NCBI GenBank assembly: GCA_004153385.1
Contig: SDAL01000001.1
Location: 1,879,492-1,943,491, forward strand
From: Paracoccaceae bacterium
GTDB taxonomy: Bacteria; Pseudomonadota; Alphaproteobacteria; Rhodobacterales; Rhodobacteraceae
DNA length: 64,000 bases
Reading direction: 5' to 3'
Positions 36,701 to 45,595 of this stretch are shown here, piece after piece. Below the pieces are notes generated by a model, which ran no database searches, was not told the origin of the DNA, and worked only from the letters and a program-made list of their open reading frames with translations. How positions within the stretch are numbered: the stretch's first letter is position 1; every line of letters begins with the position of its first letter. Position numbers and translations under genes: made by a program.

Positions 36701-38212
36701 TCAGCCAAAGTGCCCCGTGCGTGCCGACCACAGCGCCAGTGTTTCCAGCCGCGCCCCTCCACCGGCCATGTGCCTGTCTGCGCGCGTCAGGATATCGCGC
36801 AACTCGGTAAGCGCCTCTGGCGCATGTGGCCCTGCCGCCACCATCACGCAATCGGCCTGATGGCTCAGGGCGGCCTCTGTCAGCTCCGCGCGCGACGGTG
36901 TGCCCTCCTGCACCAGTCGCTCGAGGATATTCACGGCCCAGATGATCGGAACCTCTGCGGCGCGACACAGCCAAAGCACCTCTTCTTGTATCTCGGCAAG
37001 CCTTGCGAAACTCAGGTCGGCGGCCAGATCGGGGCGTGAAACCATCACCGTAACCGGCAGCCGCCCGCCCGCCTTGACCAACAGCTCGGGCAGATTATAG
37101 ATTGCCCGCGCGGTATCCACCTTCAGCACGAGCGCAGGCACACGGCCCTGTGCAATCGCGCCCGCACCAAGCTCCGCCTCTATCGCCGCAAACAGCGCCT
37201 CCAGATCGGCGCAGCTCTGCACCCCGCTGAATCCGATTGCATCCGCATGGTGCAGCGCGAACCTCAGCCCATCAAGATCGTGGCCTGTCAGAGCAGGCAA
37301 ATCCAGCTCGACACCGGGCAAAGACACCACCATGCCGGGCTTCAGGCGCGCCCCCTTGGCTGGTGTGGCGGTAACTTCTACGCGCACAACCCCGTCCAGT
37401 CTGCGCAGCACCTGCCCTTGCAACTTGCCGTGGTTGATGCGGACCTGCATGCCTTCACGCAGCGCATCGAACTGCGCAGCCTGGGTCAGTGTAATGCGCG
37501 GATAGTCCCCTTTGAGCATTTTCGATACGATCTCGAAACGGTCACCCGGGCGCAGCCGTCCCTGCCCGCCCAGCATCCGCGCCACCGCATAGCGCGGCCC
37601 GCCCAGATCGAACTGAACCGGCACATGGCGCGACAGGGCTGCGCGCAGCGGGGTAATTTCGGCCATCATCCGCGCCCAGATCTGCGCATCACCATCAGCC
37701 CCGTCGATGCGCAGGCAGTCGGCCCCGGCCTCCAGCAAGGCCATAGCAGATGCACCATCGCGCGCAGGCTGGGCCAGCGTGGCCATCATGCGGGTGAAAG
37801 GGCCGCCGCGTCGCGCCCCGAAGTGAGCGGCGCGGCGCGCCCCCAACCGCGCAGGGCCCGCGGCGAATAACTCGGTCGGTGGAGGCTCGCACGGCGTGCC
37901 CGCAATCATCGAAAGTGCGCCCAGAACCGCATCGACCGAGGCGCGCACATGCGGCTCCGCACGATTGAGCGAGGCCAGACCCAGCGCGGCGAACGGCGCC
38001 TGTAACGGCACCAGCGCCCCGCGATCAAGCGCGAGATAATCGGCAAGATTATACGCAGAGGGACGAAATTCCGGCCGAACGATCAGCCCCGCCCATCGCT
38101 CCATCTGCCTGCCCGCGCGCGCATCCATATCCGCGCGCACAGCCGACAGCGCGTCATACAGCCCTTGCGCCTGCGCCTTGCGTTCTTGCGCATCACGTTC
38201 CGATGGTTTCAT
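36701..38212 (-). CDS. Pyruvate kinase-like protein with degenerate active site
   Basis: A 503-residue protein whose residues 140-490 follow the pyruvate kinase barrel. LEAGADCLRID (Arg168), FDLGGPRYAV, VVSLPGVELDLPALTGHDLD, LVLKVDT (Lys364, Asp366) and VSRPDLAADLSF (Asp395) align with NFSHG, DTKGPEIR, LPGVxxDLPA, KIEN and ARGDLG of true enzymes. The metal Glu is Asp, the RGD Gly is Pro, the TQML Thr is Val427, and the Asn/Ser of the NFSH loop are lost. About 140 residues precede the barrel and the allosteric C-domain is missing. A perfect AAGGAGG precedes the ATG. It is probably not a normal pyruvate kinase; the substrate is unknown. Confidence 0.75.
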   Translation of the reverse strand: MKPSERDAQERKAQAQGLYDALSAVRADMDARAGRQMERWAGLIVRPEFRPSAYNLADYLALDRGALVPLQAPFAALGLASLNRAEPHVRASVDAVLGALSMIAGTPCEPPPTELFAAGPARLGARRAAHFGARRGGPFTRMMATLAQPARDGASAMALLEAGADCLRIDGADGDAQIWARMMAEITPLRAALSRHVPVQFDLGGPRYAVARMLGGQGRLRPGDRFEIVSKMLKGDYPRITLTQAAQFDALREGMQVRINHGKLQGQVLRRLDGVVRVEVTATPAKGARLKPGMVVSLPGVELDLPALTGHDLDGLRFALHHADAIGFSGVQSCADLEALFAAIEAELGAGAIAQGRVPALVLKVDTARAIYNLPELLVKAGGRLPVTVMVSRPDLAADLSFARLAEIQEEVLWLCRAAEVPIIWAVNILERLVQEGTPSRAELTEAALSHQADCVMVAAGPHAPEALTELRDILTRADRHMAGGGARLETLALWSARTGHFG

Positions 38213-38239
38213 GCAGCGCCTCCTTGCCGACAGCAGGCC

Positions 38240-38265
38240 GAGTTTTCTGACAGAGTTTTCTGACA
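38240..38265. repeat. Perfect 13-nt tandem duplication
   Basis: GAGTTTTCTGACA occurs at 38240-38252 and 38253-38265 in the divergent gap between the pyruvate kinase-like gene and lysC. A small hairpin CAGGCC / GGCCTG follows at 38264-38281. Confidence 0.9.
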
Positions 38266-38440
38266 GGCCTCCTCCGGCCTGCCGGTGGCCCGCGCCCGCC
38301 AGCTACCCGCTCCATACGACAACCGCGTGACATTCATGTGTTTTGTGCGAATGCAGGCTCTTGCGTCGTCCCCCCCCTTGGTTTAACCCGAACGCGATCC
38401 CCCGGCACCGGGACCGGGAAGGCTGAGCGAGGGAGAAGGA

Positions 38441-39700
38441 ATGCCGCTTCTCGTTATGAAATTCGGCGGCACTTCGGTGGCCGATCTCGACCGCATTGCC
38501 AATGCGGCACAGAAGGTCAAACGCGAGGTCGAACGCGGATATGACGTGATCGTCATCGTATCGGCCATGTCTGGCAAGACCAACGAGCTGGTCGGCTGGG
38601 TCGAGGCTACCTCCCCCTTCTACGATGCGCGTGAATATGATGCCGTGGTTTCTTCGGGCGAGAATATCACAGCCGGCCTGATGGCTCTGCGCTTGCAGGA
38701 AATGAATGTACCCGCGCGCAGCTGGCAAGGATGGCAAGTGCCGATCCACACGACATCTGCCCATAGTGCGGCGCGGTTCAAATCGATCCCGCGCGACAAT
38801 ATCGATGCGAAATTCGCAGAAGGCATGCGTGTCGCGGTTGTCTCGGGCTTCCAGGGGCTGTCCGAAGAAGGCCGGATCACCACGCTGGGTCGTGGCGGGT
38901 CAGACACCACGGCCGTGGCATTTGCCGCCGCATTCGGCGCGGAGCGGTGCGATATTTATACCGATGTGGACGGCGTTTACACAACCGACCCGCGGGTTTC
39001 GTCGAAGGCACGCAAGCTTGACCGCATCGCCTACGAGGAAATGCTCGAGCTTGCCTCGCTGGGGGCGAAGGTCTTGCAAACCCGTTCGGTCGAGCTGGCG
39101 ATGCGCAATAACGTGCGCCTGCGGGTGCTGTCCTCGTTCGAGGATACAGACGAAACGTCGGGAACTCTGGTCTGTGGCGAGGATGAAATCATGGAATCGA
39201 AAATCGTCTCTGGCGTCGCTTTTTCGCGCGACGAGGCAAAAATGACTTTGGTGACTGTCGAGGATCGTCCCGGCATTGCCAGCGGCATCTTCGGCACGCT
39301 GGCCGATGCCGGCGTGAACGTCGACATGATCGTGCAGAATATATCCGAGCGCAATTACGGCGATCACATCGAGGCGGTCACCGATATGACCTTCTCCTGC
39401 CCGATCAATCAGGTCAGCCGTGCCAAAAAAGCGCTGGAGGATGCTCAGGCGGCCAACGCGCTTGGCTATGAGGATCTGGTCGTTGATACAGAGGTCGCCA
39501 AAGTGTCCGTGGTGGGCATCGGTATGCGCAGCCACGCAGGCGTTGCCGCCAGAATGTTCAAGGCCCTTGCCGCTGAAAATGTGAATATCAAGGTCATCGC
39601 GACATCGGAAATAAAAATTTCCGTGCTGGTGGACCGGAAATATCTGGAGTTGGCGGTTCAAGCCCTGCATGATGCCTTTGATTTGGACAAGGCGGGCTGA
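38441..39700 (+). CDS. lysC: Aspartate kinase
   Basis: A 419-residue enzyme that phosphorylates aspartate, the first step to lysine, threonine and methionine. The N-terminal kinase domain starts LVMKFGGTSVADLDRI, with TLGRGGSDTTAVAFAA near residue 155. Two ACT domains from about residue 265 (VEDRPGIASGIFGTLADAGVN and the second at about 345) mediate feedback inhibition. GGGAGAAGG precedes the ATG. thrC in the same window is a later enzyme of the pathway. ptsP follows 53 nt downstream, probably in one operon. Confidence 0.96.
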   Translation: MPLLVMKFGGTSVADLDRIANAAQKVKREVERGYDVIVIVSAMSGKTNELVGWVEATSPFYDAREYDAVVSSGENITAGLMALRLQEMNVPARSWQGWQVPIHTTSAHSAARFKSIPRDNIDAKFAEGMRVAVVSGFQGLSEEGRITTLGRGGSDTTAVAFAAAFGAERCDIYTDVDGVYTTDPRVSSKARKLDRIAYEEMLELASLGAKVLQTRSVELAMRNNVRLRVLSSFEDTDETSGTLVCGEDEIMESKIVSGVAFSRDEAKMTLVTVEDRPGIASGIFGTLADAGVNVDMIVQNISERNYGDHIEAVTDMTFSCPINQVSRAKKALEDAQAANALGYEDLVVDTEVAKVSVVGIGMRSHAGVAARMFKALAAENVNIKVIATSEIKISVLVDRKYLELAVQALHDAFDLDKAG

Positions 39701-39753
39701 AGCTGCCCACGCAGTCCCGTCAGGCGCGATGCCAAGGAAAGGACGCAGCCAGA

Positions 39754-41994
39754 ATGCCGGAACGCAGTGAAAGCGACAGTCGCCACCTGCTGCGCCGCCT
39801 GCGCGACGTGTTGGCGCAGCCCGGCGACGGGCAGGACCGGCTTGACCGGATCACCTCGCTGATCGCCCATTCGATGCAGACGGAAGTTTGCTCTATCTAC
39901 CTGTTCTGTGATCCAGAAACGCTGGAGCTATGTGCGACAGAAGGCCTGCGGGCCGAGGCTGTGCACCAGACCCGCATGCGCTTGGGCGAGGGTCTTGTGG
40001 GCCGCGTGGCGCGGCTCAACACGCCGATCAACACCCATGATGCCCCGTCCGAAAAGGGCTTTCGCTACATGGCCGAAACCGGCGAGGAAATCTATTCCAG
40101 TTTCCTTGGCGTGCCGATCCAGCGTGTGGGCGAAAAACTGGGCGTGCTGGTCGTGCAATCCAAGGATGCGCGCGATTTCAAGGATGACGAGGTCTATGGC
40201 CTGGAAGTCGTCGCGATGGTTCTGGCCGAAATGACCGAATTGGGCGCCTTTGTTGGCGACCGTGAAGGCATCGGCCATTCGCACCGGTTTCCGGTCATGT
40301 TTCGCGGCACCTGCGGACAGGAAGGGGCCTGCGAGGGCAAGGTCTGGCTCCACGAGCCGCGCGTTGTGGTCACCAACCCCGTGGGCGACGACCCCGAAGA
40401 CGAACAGCGCCGCCTGCAAGAGGCCGTAAGCACCTTGCAAACGCAGGTCAACGACATGATCTCGGGCGCGGTAGGCATGGATATGGACCACCGTCAGGTT
40501 CTGGAAACCTATCGCATGCTGGCCAATTCACGCGGCTGGATGCGGCGCATGACCGAAGACATCGCACTGGGTCTGTCGGCCGAAGCCGCGGTCGAGAAAG
40601 AACAATCCACAACACGTGCGCGGCTGGAAAAAGTGGCAGATCCGTATCTGAAGGGCCGCCTGTCGGACCTTGACGATCTGTCCAACCGGCTGCTGCGCCT
40701 GCTGACCGGCCAAGGCACCAACACCGGCGCTGAACTGCCTGACAATCCGGTTTTGCTGGCGCGCAACATCGGTCCGGCGGAGCTGCTGGATTACGGTCGC
40801 AAGCTGAAAGGCGTGGTCTTGGAAGAGGGCTCTGTCGGCAGCCATGCCGCCATTGTGGCCCGCGCCCTTGCCATCCCCTTGGTGATCCATGCCAAGCGCA
40901 TCACCTCAGAGGCACTTAACGGCGACCGTGTCTTGGTGGACGGTGATCAGGGCGTGGTCCATCTGCGGCCCGAGGACAATGTCACCAATGCATTCCGCGA
41001 CAAGATCGCCATGCAGGCAGAGGCGCAAAAACGCTATGCCGATCTGCGCGATCTTCCGGCCGAGGATGTGAACGGCGTTACTGTCAACCTGACGATGAAT
41101 GCGGGTCTGATTGCCGATCTGCCGTCTTTGGAAAACTCCGGCGCGGCAGGGGTTGGCCTGTTTCGCACAGAGCTGCAGTTTCTGACCCGCGCCCATGTGC
41201 CGCGGCGCGACGAGCTGGCACGGCTGTATGCCCGTGTCATGGATGCGGCCAAAGACAAGCCGGTAAAGTTCCGCACGCTGGATATCGGCTCGGACAAGGT
41301 TTTGCCTTATATGAAGCCGCAAGACGAGCCGAACCCCGCAATGGGCTGGCGCGCGATCCGGGTGGGGCTTGATAAACCCGGTGTGCTGAACATGCAGCTT
41401 CAGGCGCTGATACGGGCCGCAAAAACCCGCCCGCTAGAGGTGATGTTTCCCTTTATCGCCTGCCCGTCTGAATTCTATGCGGGCCGCGATGCGCTTTTAC
41501 GACAGCGCGACCGCGAGGCAGCATTGGGCCGCCCCGTACCCGAGGATCTGAAAATCGGCGCGATGCTGGAGACACCCTCGCTGGGCTTTGCGCCTGACAG
41601 TTTCTATCAAGCGTGCGATTTCATCTCCATCGGCGGAAATGATCTGAAACAGTTCTTCTTTGCTGCAGACAGAGAAAACGAACGTGTGCGCAAGCGCTAT
41701 GACACGCTTGATACCAGTTTCCTGACGTTTCTGGAGCGGATTATCGTGCGGTGCCAAGCCTCCGATACCCAGTTGAGTTTTTGTGGCGAGGATGCGGGCC
41801 GCCCTGTCGAGGCGCTGACATTCGCCGCGCTTGGCTTGCGCAGCCTGTCGATGCGTCCGGCCTCGATCGGGCCGATCAAACACCTGATACGCCGGGCAGA
41901 TCTGGCTGAATTGCGCCAGATCGTCCAGCGCGCCCGCAACGAAGGCCAGCAATCCGTGCGCAATGCCGTGACCACCTATCTGGCGCATCTTTGA
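39754..41994 (+). CDS. ptsP: Phosphoenolpyruvate-protein phosphotransferase of the nitrogen PTS (EI-Ntr)
   Basis: A 746-residue regulatory enzyme I. An N-terminal GAF domain (about residues 20-165) precedes the EI helical domain, the phosphohistidine domain with His364 in GSHAAIVARALAIP, and the PEP-binding barrel (GVGLFRTELQFL, FRTLDIGSDKVLPYM, and the active Cys in FCGEDAGRP). It autophosphorylates from PEP and passes phosphate to NPr and EIIA-Ntr; the GAF domain senses glutamine/2-oxoglutarate in relatives. AAGGAAAGGA lies upstream. Its placement behind lysC is conserved in this group. Confidence 0.95.
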   Translation: MPERSESDSRHLLRRLRDVLAQPGDGQDRLDRITSLIAHSMQTEVCSIYLFCDPETLELCATEGLRAEAVHQTRMRLGEGLVGRVARLNTPINTHDAPSEKGFRYMAETGEEIYSSFLGVPIQRVGEKLGVLVVQSKDARDFKDDEVYGLEVVAMVLAEMTELGAFVGDREGIGHSHRFPVMFRGTCGQEGACEGKVWLHEPRVVVTNPVGDDPEDEQRRLQEAVSTLQTQVNDMISGAVGMDMDHRQVLETYRMLANSRGWMRRMTEDIALGLSAEAAVEKEQSTTRARLEKVADPYLKGRLSDLDDLSNRLLRLLTGQGTNTGAELPDNPVLLARNIGPAELLDYGRKLKGVVLEEGSVGSHAAIVARALAIPLVIHAKRITSEALNGDRVLVDGDQGVVHLRPEDNVTNAFRDKIAMQAEAQKRYADLRDLPAEDVNGVTVNLTMNAGLIADLPSLENSGAAGVGLFRTELQFLTRAHVPRRDELARLYARVMDAAKDKPVKFRTLDIGSDKVLPYMKPQDEPNPAMGWRAIRVGLDKPGVLNMQLQALIRAAKTRPLEVMFPFIACPSEFYAGRDALLRQRDREAALGRPVPEDLKIGAMLETPSLGFAPDSFYQACDFISIGGNDLKQFFFAADRENERVRKRYDTLDTSFLTFLERIIVRCQASDTQLSFCGEDAGRPVEALTFAALGLRSLSMRPASIGPIKHLIRRADLAELRQIVQRARNEGQQSVRNAVTTYLAHL

Positions 41995-42055
41995 TCCCGC
42001 CCGCGCCGGATTTTTCGACACACCGGATATTTTGGAAGAGCGGGCACGCCCGAGG

Positions 42056-42820
42056 TTATTGCATCCGCGAAACCAGTTCTTCGCGCAAGACCCCCTCATC
42101 CGTTTGTGTATCAATGGCCAGGCGTTTCAGGCCGAAATGCACATGCGCCACTTCCTGATAGTAGCTGGTGAATGTGTAATTCACCGCAGCCCCCGCCACA
42201 GCGCCCAGGATCGGCGCGGTTTGGGCTGCAAGCTTCTGGCCCAGAACGGTGGCAAAACGCGGCGCGACTTTTGAGACCAGCGCATGAACGCTTGTGCCAG
42301 ACAGGCTCATACGGGTCGCAATCAGCCCCATATCCACACCATCGTCTTCTTTCAGCGGCCCCGCAGAGGCAAAGATGCGCAAACATTCCAGCTGCACCTC
42401 TTCGGAGGCGGGGTCAAACCCGTGCTCGGCTGCAATGCCTTGAATCGAGCGCAGCAGCATCGTGATCGTAAACGGCAGCTCTGTGGCGGCGCCGGGCAGG
42501 CCGCCAAAGCCGCCGGCCGCCCCCATCGCTGCGGTCAGGGCCCGATTGAACCAATCCGGCTTGTCCTCTATCGCGGCGCGCGAGCGGCCCGCTACTGTCA
42601 TCGCGGTTTCCAGCGCACGCGCGGTCGCCCCTTCCAGACCGCCCCGCACCGGCGCAGGCAGCTTGTTCAGCAGGCCTTCCGCCGAACCGCCAACGGTGTT
42701 GAGCAACCGTATCCCCGGACCGGAGGCCCCCCGATAGCGTTTGGCAAGCGCGTCCAGTTCGGCGCGCAGCGCAGGATCGCTTACCGGTTCGAAGATTTCA
42801 GTCTGGGTTTCAATCGCCAT
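42056..42820 (-). CDS. EcsC family protein
   Basis: A 254-residue protein that fits the EcsC family. A polar N-terminus is followed by Gly/Ala-rich amphipathic segments (AAMGAAGGFGGLPGAATELPFTITML, split near residue 115), and a C-terminal Gly/Ala segment AAQTAPILGAVAGAAVNY precedes FTSYYQEVAHVHFGLKRLA. Homologues in Bacillus lie with an ABC exporter, but here it stands alone, so the role is unknown. GGAGGG precedes the ATG. It converges with ptsP. Confidence 0.87.
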   Translation of the reverse strand: MAIETQTEIFEPVSDPALRAELDALAKRYRGASGPGIRLLNTVGGSAEGLLNKLPAPVRGGLEGATARALETAMTVAGRSRAAIEDKPDWFNRALTAAMGAAGGFGGLPGAATELPFTITMLLRSIQGIAAEHGFDPASEEVQLECLRIFASAGPLKEDDGVDMGLIATRMSLSGTSVHALVSKVAPRFATVLGQKLAAQTAPILGAVAGAAVNYTFTSYYQEVAHVHFGLKRLAIDTQTDEGVLREELVSRMQ

Positions 42821-42875
42821 GGGGGCCCTCCGCTTCAGCTAATATATATGGGGCGGCATGCGGCAAGTTCCAATA

Positions 42876-43358
42876 TCAGTCCGCCTTCTCCACCATACCG
42901 TGAACGCCCGCCCACGCGCCCGGATGCAACTCAAGCGTCAGCACACGGTCGGGATTGGTCGGAGGCGGCATTTCGACATGCGGATTTTTGTGGAATCCGA
43001 AGCGTTTGTAATAGGGCTCATCGCCCACCAAAAGCGCACGCGACCACCCCAGATCCGCCGCCTTGGACAGGCTCTCGTTGATCAGCAGGCCGCCCAGCCC
43101 CTCCCCCTGACGGGTGGGGTGCACCGCGACCGGCCCCAAAAGCAGGCAGCGCGCCCCGTTGATGCAAATCGGCCAATACCGGATCACCGCCGCAAGCGCG
43201 GCCTGATCGCGCAATGTCAGGCACAGCGCGCGCACAGGGTCCACACCGTCCCGCAGCCTGTAGGACGACAGCGCCGTGCGTCCGGGGGCAAAGCACAAAT
43301 CATATAATGCCTCGACTTCCCACCAGTCATCGGGCTGTTCTTGCGCAAGCTGATACAT
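42876..43358 (-). CDS. GNAT N-acetyltransferase (YhbS-like)
   Basis: A 160-residue acetyltransferase. The acetyl-CoA loop is LGPVAVHPTRQGEGLGGLLI (Q/RxxGxG/A) near residue 80, followed by LLVGDEPYYKRFGFH, the usual motif B of the YhbS group. The substrate is unknown. GAGGGG precedes the ATG. It lies 55 nt upstream of the EcsC gene on the same strand. Confidence 0.88.
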   Translation of the reverse strand: MYQLAQEQPDDWWEVEALYDLCFAPGRTALSSYRLRDGVDPVRALCLTLRDQAALAAVIRYWPICINGARCLLLGPVAVHPTRQGEGLGGLLINESLSKAADLGWSRALLVGDEPYYKRFGFHKNPHVEMPPPTNPDRVLTLELHPGAWAGVHGMVEKAD

Positions 43359-43488
43359 CGGCCCCTCGCGTGCGGGCGGCTCGGATATGCACCAAGGCGC
43401 CGGTCTTTTTGATCAATCGCGGGCACTGCGCCCTTTTCAAACCGCCTAGCACGCGGCACTGTCGGGTTCAAATACGAAGGAGGCCGAG

Positions 43489-44094
43489 ATGTTCTACCGA
43501 CCAGAGGATGGCCACGGGCTGGCGCATAATCCGTTCAATGCAATCGTCGCACCGCGCCCGATCGGGTGGATTTCAACGCGGGGCGCACAGGGCGACAACC
43601 TTGCCCCCTACTCCTTTTTCAACGCCGTGGCCTATACACCGCCACAGGTCATCTTTGCCTCCACCGGCAGCAAGCCCGACCGTGGCGACACGAAGGACAA
43701 TCTGGCCCAGATCCGTGAATCCCGCGTGTTTTGCGTCAATCTGGTAGAGCTGGCACTGAAAGACGCGATGAACACCACTTGCGCGCCCTATGCGGCGGGC
43801 GTGGACGAATTCGACAAGGCCGATCTGGAAAAGGCCGAATGCAACGAGATCGACTGCCCCCGCGTGGCCGCAGCGCCCGCCGCGCTGGAATGCCGCGTGG
43901 TGCAGGTGATCGATCTTCTGGGTAAGGGAAATTTCCTGATCCATGGTGTGGTGGTCGGCATCCATCTGCGCCCTGATTGTGTGCAAGACGGTTTGTATCG
44001 CCCGCCAAGCTGGCTGTCGCGGCTGGGATACAAAGGCGATTACGCCGCCGTTGATCAGACATTCGAAATGCTGCGCCCCACGCTTGAGGGCTGA
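43489..44094 (+). CDS. Flavin reductase / FMN-binding split-barrel protein
   Basis: A 201-residue protein of the DIM6/NTAB group. The N-terminal FYRPEDGHGLAHNPFNAIVAPRPIGWISTRG and NLAPYSFFNAVAYTPPQVIFAS bind FMN. Such proteins reduce flavin with NAD(P)H or act as flavoprotein oxidoreductases. AAGGAGG precedes the ATG. It is followed by mtnP after 40 nt, so it may share transcription, though no metabolic link is clear. Confidence 0.88.
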   Translation: MFYRPEDGHGLAHNPFNAIVAPRPIGWISTRGAQGDNLAPYSFFNAVAYTPPQVIFASTGSKPDRGDTKDNLAQIRESRVFCVNLVELALKDAMNTTCAPYAAGVDEFDKADLEKAECNEIDCPRVAAAPAALECRVVQVIDLLGKGNFLIHGVVVGIHLRPDCVQDGLYRPPSWLSRLGYKGDYAAVDQTFEMLRPTLEG

Positions 44095-44134
44095 CCGGCG
44101 CCATTTTCCACCTCTTCACGCGCAGGACGAACCC

Positions 44135-44998
44135 ATGACATACAAGATCGGCATTATAGGCGGCTCGGGCCTTTATGATATCGACGGGCTACAGAACAAG
44201 GCATGGCAGACGGTCGACACGCCCTTCGGCACACCCTCCGATCAGGTGCTGACAGGGCGCCTGGACGCAACACAGATGGTGTTTTTGCCCCGTCACGGGC
44301 GTGGCCATGTCCACACACCGTCCGGCATCAATTATCGTGCCAATATTGCAGCGCTCAAGCTGCTGGGGGTGACGCATGTCGTGGCCGTCTCCGCTGTGGG
44401 GTCGCTGCGCGAGCGCTATGTACCGGGTGATTTTTTGCTGGTCGACCAGTATATTGATCGTAGTTATGCGCGCGAAAAATCATTTTTTGGCGCAGGGCTT
44501 GTGGGGCATGTGCCGCTGTCCCATCCGGTCTGTGGCGAGCTGGCCGCGCAGTGCGCGACTGCGGCGCGTGCCACGGGCGCCAGCGTGCATGAGGGCGGCA
44601 CTTATGTGACGATGGAAGGGCCGCAATTTTCCACCCTTGCAGAAAGCCGCCTCTATCGCAGCTGGGGGGCGGATGTGATCGGTATGACCGGCATGCCGGA
44701 GGCCAAGCTCGCCCGCGAGGCAGAGTTGCATTATGCCTGCGTGGCGATGATCACCGATTACGATTGCTGGCACCCCGATCACGATGCGGTCGATGTGGCG
44801 CAGGTGGTGGCCACCGCACATGCGAATGCCGAACGCGCGCGCGGGCTGATCTCGGCCTTGCCACGGCTGATTACGCACACAGGTGCTTGCACCCAAGGCT
44901 GCCAGACGGCATTGGAGGGGGCGATCATGACCGCGCCCGCCCATCGCGATCCGGCAATGATCGAAAAGCTCACCTGTGTGGCCGGTCGCGTATTGTGA
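44135..44998 (+). CDS. mtnP: S-methyl-5'-thioadenosine phosphorylase
   Basis: A 287-residue phosphorylase that splits methylthioadenosine to adenine and methylthioribose 1-phosphate. The motifs are [34 protein letters not shown] (phosphate site), [13 protein letters not shown] and [14 protein letters not shown]. The ATG at 44135 follows CAGGA. apt starts 28 nt downstream and would salvage the adenine released, which supports the assignment. Confidence 0.95.
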   Translation: MTYKIGIIGGSGLYDIDGLQNKAWQTVDTPFGTPSDQVLTGRLDATQMVFLPRHGRGHVHTPSGINYRANIAALKLLGVTHVVAVSAVGSLRERYVPGDFLLVDQYIDRSYAREKSFFGAGLVGHVPLSHPVCGELAAQCATAARATGASVHEGGTYVTMEGPQFSTLAESRLYRSWGADVIGMTGMPEAKLAREAELHYACVAMITDYDCWHPDHDAVDVAQVVATAHANAERARGLISALPRLITHTGACTQGCQTALEGAIMTAPAHRDPAMIEKLTCVAGRVL

Positions 44999-45026
44999 CC
45001 GCCACCCTGCCTGCCGGAGTCCGGAC

Positions 45027-45557
45027 ATGAAAACTGTTAAAGATTACATCCGCACCGTTGTCGATTTCCCCCATGAGGGAATCATGTTTCGGGATGTAAC
45101 GTCCCTTTTTGCCGACCCGCGCGGCTTTCGCATGACAATCGATCAGTTGCTGCATCCATGGGCCGGTCAGGAAATCGACAAGATCGTGGGGCTGGAGGCG
45201 CGCGGCTTTATCCTGGGCGGCGCAATTGCGCACCAGCTTTCCAAGGGGTTCGTGCCGATCCGCAAAAAGGGCAAACTGCCCGGTCAGACGATTTCGCAGG
45301 CCTATCAGCTGGAATATGGCGAGGCGATCATGGAAATGCACGAGGACGCAATCCAACCCGGAGAGCGTGTGTTGATCGTGGACGATCTTCTGGCCACAGG
45401 CGGCACGTGTCATGCGGGTATCCAGTTGATCAACCGCTTGGGCGGCAAGATCGTGGGCTGTTCGTTTATCGTCGACCTGCCGGAGCTGGGCGGGCGCAAG
45501 CTGCTGGAGGGACTGGACATGAATGTTCAGGTCCTGTGCGAATTCGAAGGGGCCTGA
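45027..45557 (+). CDS. apt: Adenine phosphoribosyltransferase
   Basis: A 176-residue enzyme that joins adenine and PRPP to AMP. It begins [19 protein letters not shown]; the PRPP loop is [17 protein letters not shown] near residue 120, with [14 protein letters not shown] before it. CCGGAG precedes the ATG at 45027. It pairs with mtnP for salvage of adenine from polyamine or quorum-signal synthesis. Confidence 0.96.
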   Translation: MKTVKDYIRTVVDFPHEGIMFRDVTSLFADPRGFRMTIDQLLHPWAGQEIDKIVGLEARGFILGGAIAHQLSKGFVPIRKKGKLPGQTISQAYQLEYGEAIMEMHEDAIQPGERVLIVDDLLATGGTCHAGIQLINRLGGKIVGCSFIVDLPELGGRKLLEGLDMNVQVLCEFEGA

Positions 45558-45595
45558 GGCCCAACCGCTGCCTTTGGTGCGCCAGCCTGCGCGGA

